Shown piece by piece: positions 7,011-13,823 of a stretch of 14,911 nt of DNA (positions are counted from its first letter, which is position 1; each line of letters starts with the position of its first letter). The position numbers and the translations under genes were made by a program. Origin of the DNA: Prochlorococcus sp. AG-686-P16 (GTDB lineage Bacteria; Cyanobacteriota; Cyanobacteriia; PCC-6307; Cyanobiaceae). The stretch lies in assembly GCA_003208695.1 (NCBI GenBank), contig QCVY01000017.1:1-14911 (forward strand), given 5' to 3'. The notes beneath the pieces were generated by a model. The model worked only from the letters and a program-made list of their open reading frames with translations, ran no database searches and was not told the DNA's origin.

Positions 7011-8915
7011 TTATGTTGATGTTTTAAGTAAATCTGAAATTAAATCGGCGTTATTATTTTGCAAATTTATAATTTGTTCTTGATCTAATCCACCCACACT
7101 TAATTTTGCCATATCATAAACATGATTAGCAATTTTTGATGCTAATGGATTTTCAACGGGATCTTTTTTATCAAGAATAATTTTATTACCAGTTATTTTT
7201 TTTAATCCTGCAATGAGAGGATGTTCTTTATTAATTAATAAGACGTGATATTCAGGTAGTCCGGGCATTTTTTGTTCCATATATGCTCCCATATCGTTTA
7301 TTCTTCTCATCTGTTCAGGTAATAATATCATTGCTGGAGGAGCATCTTTACTGTTAAGAGATTGAACTTTAACTGTTACTTTCTCGTTATTTAATGCTTT
7401 AGAAATTATATCTTTTAGATTATCTGTTTTTGATTTGCCATCTTTATCAACAATTTCTTTTGATTCTTTATCTTCGAGCTCATTTATTTCAGAATCAACT
7501 CTTTGAAATTGATAATTTTCATTTTTACTTTCTATCCATGGAAGAAATTGTGCATCTATTAAGGGATCAGATTTGATTACTTCTTTGTTGTCAGATAAAC
7601 AAATATTTAAAGCACTAGATTGACCAATAACATCAGAACAATAAATAATTTTTTTAGGATCAACTATGTTATTTCTCTCCTTATAATTTGATAATGTTGT
7701 GTAATACTTTTCGTTAGATTTTATTAGAGATTTATCATCAAGATATTTTTTTACATCCTTATCAGAATTTATAATTGTCTCAAAAATAATACTATTTTCT
7801 ACAAGATCAGCAAACTTTTCGTCCTCGATGGCACCAATTTTAATAAAGGCAGAAATTGAATCCCATATTTCTGTATAAAATTCAGGAGAATTTTTTATTA
7901 AATCCTTTAACTTATTCGCAATTTTTTTTGAAATGAAAGATGAAATTGATCTGACTTTTCTATCAGTTTGCAAGGCACTTCTACTTACATTTAATGGTAT
8001 ATCTGTAGAATCAATTACACCTCTCAACGGTAAAAGATATTTAGGTACAATTTCCTTTATTGAGTCGCTTACAAATACTTGATTGCAAAATAGTTTAATT
8101 TCACCTTTTTCCCAATCAGCTCTTCCAGATAGTTTAGGGAAATATAAAATACCTTGTATATCGTATGGGTAATCCGTATTTAAGTGAATCCATAAAAGAG
8201 GATCTCCCTGAAATGGATATAAATATTTATATAGTTCAATATAATCTTCATCCTTTAATTCACTAGGTTGTTTTCTCCATGGAGGGTTTTTCTTATTAAT
8301 TGTTTCACCCTCTAATAGAACATCGATAGGCATAAAATCACAATATTTTTTAATAAGCGATTTAATTCTCTCTGGTTCTATGAATTCTTTTTCTTCATCC
8401 ATTAAATGAAGGATTACATCTGTTCCAACTGAATCTCGTTCAGATTCTTCTAATGTGAAATTAGGTGAGCCATCACATGACCAATTAAAAGTTTTACAAT
8501 CACCTATGGCTGATTTGGTTAAAATATTAACTTTATCTGCAACCATAAAACTAGAATAAAAACCCAATCCAAAATGTCCTATAAATTCGTCATTATCTTT
8601 TTTATATTTTGTTAAAAACTCTTCTGCACTAGAAAAAGCTACTTGGTTTATATATTTTTTAATTTCATCATCATTCATTCCAATACCGTTGTCAGAAATT
8701 TTTAAGATATTTTTTTCCCTATCAATAGTAATTTTTACTTGAGGTTCTTCACAATTATCACAATCTCCAGCCATTGAAGCCATTCTTCTTTTACTAATTG
8801 CATCTACAGCATTACTAACTAATTCTCTTAAAAATATTTCGTGATCAGAATATACAGCTTTTTTTATTATCGGAAAAATATTTTCGGTATTTATTCTAAT
8901 TTCGCCTTTTTCCAT
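7011..8915 (-). CDS. htpG: HtpG, bacterial Hsp90 chaperone
   Basis: HtpG is the cytosolic homodimeric ATP-dependent Hsp90 chaperone, which in cyanobacteria supports heat, cold and oxidative tolerance and interacts with phycobilisome or tetrapyrrole proteins. The 634 residues are the normal bacterial length. The N-terminal GHKL ATPase is marked by EIFLRELVSNAVDAISKRR (26-44, with the catalytic Glu and Asn), SDNGIGM (74-80) and the lid GHFGLGFYSSFMVADKV. The middle domain has PLNVSRSALQ (canonical LNVSRE-type loop with the catalytic Arg). The C-terminal dimerisation region includes MEQKMPGLPEYHVLLINKEHPL. There is no MEEVD tail, as expected in bacteria. A Cys pair (CDNC, 52-55) lies in a short loop before the ATP site. 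The start is the ATG at 8915. The 145-bp upstream gap suggests its own promoter; rpmB follows after 39 bp. Confidence 0.97.
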   Translation of the reverse strand: MEKGEIRINTENIFPIIKKAVYSDHEIFLRELVSNAVDAISKRRMASMAGDCDNCEEPQVKITIDREKNILKISDNGIGMNDDEIKKYINQVAFSSAEEFLTKYKKDNDEFIGHFGLGFYSSFMVADKVNILTKSAIGDCKTFNWSCDGSPNFTLEESERDSVGTDVILHLMDEEKEFIEPERIKSLIKKYCDFMPIDVLLEGETINKKNPPWRKQPSELKDEDYIELYKYLYPFQGDPLLWIHLNTDYPYDIQGILYFPKLSGRADWEKGEIKLFCNQVFVSDSIKEIVPKYLLPLRGVIDSTDIPLNVSRSALQTDRKVRSISSFISKKIANKLKDLIKNSPEFYTEIWDSISAFIKIGAIEDEKFADLVENSIIFETIINSDKDVKKYLDDKSLIKSNEKYYTTLSNYKERNNIVDPKKIIYCSDVIGQSSALNICLSDNKEVIKSDPLIDAQFLPWIESKNENYQFQRVDSEINELEDKESKEIVDKDGKSKTDNLKDIISKALNNEKVTVKVQSLNSKDAPPAMILLPEQMRRINDMGAYMEQKMPGLPEYHVLLINKEHPLIAGLKKITGNKIILDKKDPVENPLASKIANHVYDMAKLSVGGLDQEQIINLQNNNADLISDLLKTST

Positions 8916-9060
8916 TTTTAAATTTTTTTTAAATCTTTTAAATTCTATTTTCTATTTAAGGGTTAATCAAGCTTAATTAGGAGTATTGTCCGTACAAAAA
9001 ATTTATAATGTCATTAGGTTATTCAAATTGCAATTTTTTAATAAAACTAGAAGCAAAAAA
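8916..9060 (-). promoter_or_regulatory. htpG upstream region with candidate -10 box and two dyads
   Basis: The 145-bp hisZ-htpG gap is the longest non-coding stretch in this minus-strand run. On the minus strand a TATAAA hexamer (complement of 9002-9007) could be a -10 box, placing the start of transcription near 8995 and giving an 80-nt leader. Two imperfect palindromes lie at or just after that point: TTGTCCGTACAA at 8986-8997 (one mismatched pair) and a 16-bp dyad centred on AAGCTT at 8964-8979 (one mismatched pair). No CIRCE element (TTAGCACTC-N9-GAGTGCTAA) is present. The promoter and dyads are by-eye assignments. Confidence 0.3.
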
Positions 9061-10212
9061 CTATTTAATCCATTGTATTTCAGTGCAATTATGTTCTTTC
9101 ATAAGAATATTAGCTTTGGAATTTTCATTACATGGATTCAAATTTAGTATTGTGATTACCCCTTTTTTTTGCAATGCTTTTTGCTCATTTATTCCTTTAT
9201 CTAATAAATAAGAATCTTTAAATAACAATAATACCTTCTTTTTAGGTTGTGATCTTTCAACAATTAAATCTCTTAAATTATCTATAGATATTGTAAATCC
9301 AATTCCATTAATTATTTTTTCATTAGGATTAAAGTATCTCACTAATTCGTCATACCTACCGCCTTTTGCGATTATTGTTTTAATATTATTATTATCACAA
9401 ATTAGTTGAAAAACTATACCAGCATATAAATTAAGATGAGGTTGATAAGTTGGATCAAGTTGTAATTTTATATTATATTTCGTTGAAATTCTTGATAAAG
9501 TATTAAATAAGCATTCAATTTCCTCAATAACATTATTATTACCATAGATATTTTTAAGCTTTTTAATTATGATTGCTGGTTCCCCTCTTGTAAATAATAA
9601 TTCTTTCAATATTGCTTTATCATTTTTATCAATATTTAATCTATCTAATGATTCTTGATCTAAATTTACCATGCATTTTTTAATTTCTTCATAATTATTA
9701 TTTTTATAATTTAATAATATTAAATCCATAATTCTTGTTGTACTAACTAAAAGAGTTAGACTACAACTATCTATCAAATTGATATTATCAATTGCATCAA
9801 ATAATATATTTATTACTTCAATCTCAGGGAATTGAGTGTCATAACTAATAAGTTCTATCCCGCTTTGAAGATTTTCTCGAAGTTTAAAAGTATTTTTATA
9901 ACTTTGTTTTTTGTTAAATACAATACCACTGTTATAAAGTCTTATTGGTCTCTTTTTATTTAATAATCTTGTTGATGTTAATTTAACTATTGAAGTTGTC
10001 ATTTCTGGTCTTAAACATAATGAATTATTACTTACTATTCCAACAAGTTCATCCTCATCAATTACTTCTCTACCTTTGATTGTTTCAAGATTATTAATAA
10101 AGGAAGGCGAGACTTCTTCATAACCCCACAACTTATATACATTGTTTAAATCATTAACAATAGAAGAATTATTCTTTACATCTATTAAATTAAATTCTTT
10201 AATATCACTCAT
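9061..10212 (-). CDS. hisZ: ATP phosphoribosyltransferase regulatory subunit (HisZ)
   Basis: HisZ is a paralogue of histidyl-tRNA synthetase that lacks aminoacylation activity and partners the short form of HisG in the first step of histidine biosynthesis, conferring histidine feedback. The 383-residue protein has the class II catalytic fold: CLRPEMTTSIVKL (66-78, motif 2, with PEMT where HisS has PEGT), and KGGRYDELVRYFNP (motif 3-like) near 308-321. The HisS-specific anticodon-binding domain is missing and the histidine-binding block of HisS is replaced by a divergent PTYQPHLNLYAGIVFQL stretch, which supports HisZ over HisS. The ATG at 10212 is standard. The sequence is very Asn/Ile/Lys-rich, in line with the AT bias. 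It follows the IMPase-family gene by 22 bp on the same strand; hisG is not in the window. Confidence 0.85.
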   Translation of the reverse strand: MSDIKEFNLIDVKNNSSIVNDLNNVYKLWGYEEVSPSFINNLETIKGREVIDEDELVGIVSNNSLCLRPEMTTSIVKLTSTRLLNKKRPIRLYNSGIVFNKKQSYKNTFKLRENLQSGIELISYDTQFPEIEVINILFDAIDNINLIDSCSLTLLVSTTRIMDLILLNYKNNNYEEIKKCMVNLDQESLDRLNIDKNDKAILKELLFTRGEPAIIIKKLKNIYGNNNVIEEIECLFNTLSRISTKYNIKLQLDPTYQPHLNLYAGIVFQLICDNNNIKTIIAKGGRYDELVRYFNPNEKIINGIGFTISIDNLRDLIVERSQPKKKVLLLFKDSYLLDKGINEQKALQKKGVITILNLNPCNENSKANILMKEHNCTEIQWIK

Positions 10213-10234
10213 TTTAAAACGATAATTTCAATTG

Positions 10235-11083
10235 TTATGTATAAAGTTGTTTATTTAGAGGAGTAACTTTGCTTAATTCTAATTTAAGCTCTTTTTCTAT
10301 TCTCGGACTGCAGGTCAATATTCTTCCAGAGCTAAGATTAAATTCACCGTTCGGGTAATCAGAAACAACACCACCGGCTTCTTTAACAATAATAGCACCA
10401 GCAGCTAAATCCCATATTTCCAAGCCTCTTTCCCAATATCCATCTATTTTTCCTGAGGCAACAAATGCTAAATCAACTGCTGCTGCACCTCCTCTCCTAA
10501 CTCCTCTTGTTTTATGTGTTAAGTAACAAAACTCTGCATAATTATTATCCTCAGTATCAAACCTATCATACGAAAAACCTGTTACAAGAAGACTATCAAT
10601 AAGAGTATTAGCACTTGACACCATTAGTTTTTTATCATTGCAATAAGAGCCTTTTCCGATACATGCAGAATAAAGTTCGTTTAAATAGGGCACTGAAATT
10701 GCACCTAAGATAGGTTTGTTTTTATACAAGAGACCTATTGAAGTCCCAAAGAATGGATAACCGTGAGAATAGTTAGTAGTTCCATCTAATGGATCAATGC
10801 ACCAAGTTAATTCCGAAGTCCTTATTAATTTTCCTGATTCTTCTGCATGAATAGAAATATCGGGTGTTTTTATTGTTAAGTACTCCTTGATTTTCTCTTC
10901 TACTTCTAAATCTACGTTTGTAACTAAATCGCCCTTTCTTCCCTTTGAAGTAACTGTTTGAATTTTATTATAATTATTAATTAGAATTTCATTACCTATG
11001 AGAGCACTCTCTTTAGCTATTTTATTAAAGAAAATTAAATCAATTTCTGAATTTATTTCTTTTAATTCATGAATTTCAAACAT
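10235..11083 (-). CDS. Inositol-monophosphatase-family phosphatase (SuhB/IMPL-like)
   Basis: This is a magnesium-dependent phosphomonoesterase of the IMPase superfamily, 282 aa, probably cytosolic. Metal ligands are all in place: HAEES (79-83, Glu81), DPLDGTTN (97-104, Asp97, Asp100 and the Leu99 carbonyl) and WDLAAG (224-229, Asp225). RRGGAAAVDLAFVASGKIDGYWE (197-219) is the usual dimer/substrate region. The substrate cannot be read from these motifs. Candidates are inositol phosphate, or histidinol phosphate as for the IMPase-like HisN enzymes of actinobacteria and plants, an idea suggested by the adjacent hisZ. It lies 5 bp after the ferredoxin stop and 22 bp before hisZ, and has a strong Shine-Dalgarno (11093-11100) inside the ferredoxin stop region, so translation is likely efficient and coupled. 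Confidence 0.9.
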   Translation of the reverse strand: MFEIHELKEINSEIDLIFFNKIAKESALIGNEILINNYNKIQTVTSKGRKGDLVTNVDLEVEEKIKEYLTIKTPDISIHAEESGKLIRTSELTWCIDPLDGTTNYSHGYPFFGTSIGLLYKNKPILGAISVPYLNELYSACIGKGSYCNDKKLMVSSANTLIDSLLVTGFSYDRFDTEDNNYAEFCYLTHKTRGVRRGGAAAVDLAFVASGKIDGYWERGLEIWDLAAGAIIVKEAGGVVSDYPNGEFNLSSGRILTCSPRIEKELKLELSKVTPLNKQLYT

Positions 11084-11088
11084 AATAA

Positions 11089-11463
11089 CTAATCCTCCTC
11101 GAATTCCCAGGGAGGTGCTTTTCTTGTTTTACCTTTACCAAAATATTGACCAAATTGTAAATCATAAACTTCATCATAATACGTAGTCTCGACTTCAATA
11201 TCTTCTATTACTTTGGCAACACAAAGTAAAGCGTAGCCCTTATCCTTTAAATCTTGAGAAACCCCCATTGCTTCTGGTTGCTCAAGTTTCCCTGAAATCA
11301 TTTTAACAGCACAACTTGTACAACATCCATTCCTACAGGAAAATGGTAACCTTAATCCTTTTTTTTCAAATTCTTTTAGAATATATTCCTGGTCACTAAT
11401 ATTTTCCTGATATATTTTACCAGTTTCTTTATTCCTAATAGTGACTTTATAAGTCTTGTTCAA
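11089..11463 (-). CDS. Plant-type [2Fe-2S] ferredoxin, Fed2-like, TTG start
   Basis: This is a soluble one-electron carrier, 124 aa, longer than photosynthetic PetF (about 97-99 aa). The cluster ligands follow the plant-type pattern C-x4-C-x2-C-x29-C: Cys43, Cys48, Cys51 and Cys81 in SCRNGCCTSCAV and ALLCVAK. Cys47 is an extra Cys where Ala is usual. QPEAMG (62-67) and the long tail DEVYDLQFGQYFGKGKTRK (97-115) resemble the cyanobacterial Fed2 group (Synechocystis sll1382 as I remember it), implicated in the low-iron response, rather than PetF. No ATG exists: an in-frame TAA lies upstream and the first internal Met is residue 55, so TTG at 11463 is the start, supported by a GAGGAAAG ribosome-binding site. 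It is the first gene of the ferredoxin-IMPase-hisZ run and divergent from tRNA-Ser. Confidence 0.88.
   Translation of the reverse strand: MNKTYKVTIRNKETGKIYQENISDQEYILKEFEKKGLRLPFSCRNGCCTSCAVKMISGKLEQPEAMGVSQDLKDKGYALLCVAKVIEDIEVETTYYDEVYDLQFGQYFGKGKTRKAPPWEFEED
11093..11100 (-). promoter_or_regulatory. Strong ribosome-binding site of the IMPase-family gene
   Basis: The minus strand reads GAGGAGGA, nearly perfectly complementary to the 16S 3' end, 9 nt before the ATG at 11083. It is made from the last Glu-Glu-Asp codons of the ferredoxin gene, so it is coding as well as regulatory. Such sites are scarce elsewhere in the window, and it fixes the start of the IMPase-family gene. Confidence 0.75.
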
Positions 11464-11467
11464 GTAA

Positions 11468-11475
11468 CTTTCCTC
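11468..11475 (-). promoter_or_regulatory. Ribosome-binding site supporting the TTG start of the ferredoxin gene
   Basis: The minus strand reads GAGGAAAG four bases before the TTG at 11463 (about 8 nt from the AGGA core). With no ATG in frame, this site decides the start codon. It overlaps the candidate -35 box of the divergent tRNA promoter. Confidence 0.6.
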
Positions 11476-11502
11476 AACAATGGGATATTAAAAGGGTAAA
11501 AT
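11474..11502 (+). promoter_or_regulatory. Candidate promoter of tRNA-Ser(GGA)
   Basis: TCAACA (11474-11479, 4 of 6 to TTGACA) and TAAAAT (11497-11502, 5 of 6 to TATAAT) are spaced by 17 bases. Transcription would start near 11509, about 5 nt before the mature tRNA 5' end, leaving a very short leader for RNase P. The assignment is by eye. Confidence 0.42.
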
Positions 11503-11513
11503 GTTTATCTTAA

Positions 11514-11600
11514 GGAGAGGTGGCCGAGTGGTTGAAGGCGCAGCACTGGAAATGCTGTATAGGGGCAACTTTATCGAGGGTTCGAATCCCTCTCTCTCCG
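11514..11600 (+). tRNA. tRNA-Ser (anticodon GGA)
   Basis: An 87-nt class II tRNA folds cleanly. The acceptor stem pairs GGAGAGG (11514-11520) with TCTCTCC (11593-11599, one G-U pair), with discriminator G at 11600, as is usual for serine. The anticodon stem CAGCA/TGCTG encloses the loop CTGGAAA with anticodon GGA at 11548-11550, which reads UCC and UCU. The long variable arm (about 11558-11575) forms a six-pair stem with a GCAA tetraloop, and the T arm GAGGG/CCCTC carries TTCGAAT. No CCA is encoded (TAC follows), so the 3' end must be added by the CCA-adding enzyme, as is common in cyanobacteria. The gene is divergent from the ferredoxin and upstream of dnaK1. Confidence 0.97.
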
Positions 11601-11604
11601 TACT

Positions 11605-11641
11605 ATTTTAATTGATAATGATAAAAAATATCAATTAGAAT
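11605..11641 (+). terminator. Possible tRNA-Ser transcription terminator hairpin
   Basis: Starting 4 nt after the tRNA, a 13-base arm (11605-11617) pairs with 11629-11641 with one G-U pair and an 11-nt A-rich loop. The downstream U tract is only about four residues (11641-11644) and the stem is almost all A-U, so termination may be weak; it could instead be a 3'-processing element. Confidence 0.4.
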
Positions 11642-11825
11642 TTTAACCAATCAGTAATATATAAATTACATGAAGATTTTAAAAGTGAATTTTAGAATAA
11701 AAATGATTTTATTTTTATAAATAAAGTTGATATTATTAGATTTTTATTATTATATGTACATAACAGAAATTTTAAATTGATTAAATTATTGGTTAAGGAT
11801 AACTTTTATTTAATCAAGTAATACT
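11642..11825. other. AT-rich leader region upstream of dnaK1
   Basis: This is about 184 bp of very AT-rich non-coding DNA between the tRNA hairpin and the dnaK1 ATG. It contains an all-A/T hairpin (8-bp arms 11697-11704 and 11711-11718). There is also a possible but weak promoter, TTGATA at 11727-11732 with TTATAT at 11750-11755 (17-base spacer), which would leave a leader of about 65 nt. No CIRCE element, ribosome-binding site or convincing ORF is present. A heat- or light-responsive promoter for the dnaK1-dnaJ pair should lie here. Confidence 0.35.
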
Positions 11826-13823
11826 ATGGGGCAAATAGTTGGGATTGATTTAGGTACTACAAACTCTGTTGTAGGAGTTATTGAGGCAGGTCGGCCCGTT
11901 GTAATAGCAAACTCAGAGGGTACAAGAACCACACCTTCGATAGTTGGATTCACTAAAAACTCCGAAATTGTTATTGGTGATCAAGCTCGAAGGCAACTTG
12001 TTTTAAATCCTAAAAATACATTTTATAATTTAAAGAGATTTGTAGGAAGTGATTGGGATGAACTTGATGAGACAAGTATTTCTGTTCCATATAATGTTAA
12101 ATCTAATGATAGTGGTAGTGTTAGAATTTTAAGTCCATTTACTGAGCGGGAGTACGCCCCTGAAGAGCTAATAAGTTCCATAATAAGAAAATTAATTAAT
12201 GACGCTGAAACTTATTTAGGAGATTCTATTGATTCTGCCGTAATTACTGTTCCTGCCTATTTTAATGAGTCTCAGAGGCAAGCTACTAAGGATTCTGCCA
12301 TATTAGCTGGGATAAAGGTTGATAGAATCTTAAATGAACCCACAGCAGCAGCTTTAGCCTATGGTTTTGAAAAAAGTTCTTCTAACAACGTACTAGTTTT
12401 TGATTTAGGTGGAGGTACTTTTGATGTCTCCCTATTAAGGATATCTAATGGGGTTTTTGATGTAAAAGCTACCTGTGGAGATACTCAACTCGGAGGTAAT
12501 AATTTTGATTCCAAAATAGTTGAATGGATTGCTGAAAGATTTCTTGAGAAACATAAGATTGATTTAAGACGAGATAGGCAAGCTCTTCAAAGACTTACAG
12601 AAGCTGCTGAGAAGGCTAAATGTGAATTGTCAGGACTACAGAAAACTAAAATTTCTTTACCTTTTATTACTACAAGTGATGATGGCCCTTTACATATTGA
12701 AGAGGAATTAGATAGGAAAATATTTGAATCGTTATCGGAAGATCTCCTCGATAGGTTGCTTGAACCTGTTCAAATTGCATTAGAAGATTCTGGCTGGGAT
12801 GCTGAAGAAATTGATGAAGTCGTCCTTGTTGGAGGAAGTACTCGTATACCAATGGTTCAACAATTAGTTAAGACTCTTGTTCCTAATGAACCATGTCAGT
12901 CAGTAAATCCTGATGAAGTTGTTGCAATTGGTGCTGCAATTCAATCTGGAATAATTAGTGGAGATTTACGTGATTTACTTTTAAATGATGTAACTCCTTT
13001 ATCCTTAGGATTAGAGACTATTGGAGGACTTATGAAGGTTCTTATTCCACGTAATACACCAATACCTGTAAGACAATCAGATGTTTTTAGTACTTCGGAA
13101 TCTAATCAATCATCAGTAGTTGTGAAAATAAGACAAGGTGAGAGGCCACTTGCTTCGGAAAATAAGTCATTAGGAAAATTTAGATTGTCAGGAATACCTC
13201 CCGCACCTAGAGGGATTCCCCAAGTACAAGTAGCTTTCGATATTGACGCAAATGGATTGCTAGAAGTCAGTGCAACAGATAGAACTACAGGTAGAAAACA
13301 AACAGTTAGTATTTCCGGAGGTTCGAATTTAAATGAACAAGAAATTAATATGATGATTGCGGAGGCTAAGTCAAAAGCAAAAGAAGATAGGATGAAAAGA
13401 TCGGTAATTGATAGAAAAAATAATGCACTAACACTAATTGCTCAAGCAGAGAGAAGATTAAGAGATGCTTCATTAGAATTTGGACCATATGGAGCAGAGC
13501 GACAGCAGAGAGCGGTGGAGCTTGCAATTCAGGATGTTGAAGAATTTATAGATGATGATGATCCCCAAGAATTAGAGATTTCTGTAAGTGCTTTGCAAGA
13601 AGCACTTTTTGGATTAAATAGAAGATTTGCTGCCGAGAAGAAAGTTGATAGCAATCCCTTTCAAGGAATTAAAAATACCTTTGGCTCTTTAAAAGATGAA
13701 TTATTTTCTGATGATTACTGGGATGATGATCCTTGGGACAATCAAATTAATAGTAATTCTAGAAATTCGAGGTATGGTAACTCTAGGGACGACGATCCAT
13801 GGGACAATGACTACTTCCTCTAA
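11826..13823 (+). CDS. dnaK1: DnaK1-type Hsp70 chaperone
   Basis: This is a cytosolic or membrane-associated ATP-driven Hsp70, 665 aa. The nucleotide-binding domain (1 to about 380) shows GIDLGTTNSVVGV (6-18), the catalytic Lys70 in NLKRFVG, VFDLGGGTFDVSLL (phosphate 2) and VLVGGSTRIPMVQQL (adenosine). The interdomain linker reads DLLLND (383-388) before VTPLSLGLETIGG, and the substrate-binding beta domain runs to about 500. The lid is divergent and the tail is acidic and low-complexity, with DDDPWDN at 633-639 and 655-661; there is no EEVD-like end. Cyanobacteria have several Hsp70s. The length, the lack of a canonical DnaK2 C-terminus and my memory of marine homologues point to the DnaK1 group, though DnaK3 genes are also often next to dnaJ. 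The ATG at 11826 has no Shine-Dalgarno. The 3' end overlaps dnaJ by 17 bp. Confidence 0.93.
   Translation: MGQIVGIDLGTTNSVVGVIEAGRPVVIANSEGTRTTPSIVGFTKNSEIVIGDQARRQLVLNPKNTFYNLKRFVGSDWDELDETSISVPYNVKSNDSGSVRILSPFTEREYAPEELISSIIRKLINDAETYLGDSIDSAVITVPAYFNESQRQATKDSAILAGIKVDRILNEPTAAALAYGFEKSSSNNVLVFDLGGGTFDVSLLRISNGVFDVKATCGDTQLGGNNFDSKIVEWIAERFLEKHKIDLRRDRQALQRLTEAAEKAKCELSGLQKTKISLPFITTSDDGPLHIEEELDRKIFESLSEDLLDRLLEPVQIALEDSGWDAEEIDEVVLVGGSTRIPMVQQLVKTLVPNEPCQSVNPDEVVAIGAAIQSGIISGDLRDLLLNDVTPLSLGLETIGGLMKVLIPRNTPIPVRQSDVFSTSESNQSSVVVKIRQGERPLASENKSLGKFRLSGIPPAPRGIPQVQVAFDIDANGLLEVSATDRTTGRKQTVSISGGSNLNEQEINMMIAEAKSKAKEDRMKRSVIDRKNNALTLIAQAERRLRDASLEFGPYGAERQQRAVELAIQDVEEFIDDDDPQELEISVSALQEALFGLNRRFAAEKKVDSNPFQGIKNTFGSLKDELFSDDYWDDDPWDNQINSNSRNSRYGNSRDDDPWDNDYFL
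13722..13808 (+). repeat. Two DDDPWDN-coding motifs in the dnaK1 tail
   Basis: Codons at 13722-13742 and 13788-13808 both encode DDDPWDN (residues 633-639 and 655-661), separated by a 15-residue Ser/Asn/Arg linker. The Asp, Pro and Asn/Asp codons differ between copies, so this is a protein-level repeat rather than a recent DNA duplication. The second copy overlaps the dnaJ start codon. Confidence 0.8.

Noticed and set aside
9008..9211. 67-codon plus-strand ORF over the 3' end of hisZ and its downstream gap
   Set aside because: Mostly antisense to hisZ, with Phe/Cys/Ile-rich composition typical of a shadow frame and no recognisable family.
11670..11720. 16-codon ORF (MKILKVNFRIKMILFL) upstream of dnaK1 as a leader peptide
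   Set aside because: No ribosome-binding site, spans a random A/T hairpin, and short ORFs of Ile/Leu/Lys/Phe are expected in such AT-rich DNA.
11601..11825. CIRCE (HrcA) operator for dnaK1
   Set aside because: No TTAGCACTC or GAGTGCTAA half-site is present here or upstream of htpG.
12670..12852. 60-codon minus-strand ORF inside dnaK1
   Set aside because: Antisense shadow of a strongly conserved gene.
13696..13806. 37-residue N-terminal extension of DnaJ from an upstream ATG
   Set aside because: It would be an out-of-frame reading of the dnaK1 tail (Met/Ile/Gly/Thr-rich nonsense), overlapping dnaK1 by 128 bp; the J domain starts 7 residues after the ATG at 13807.
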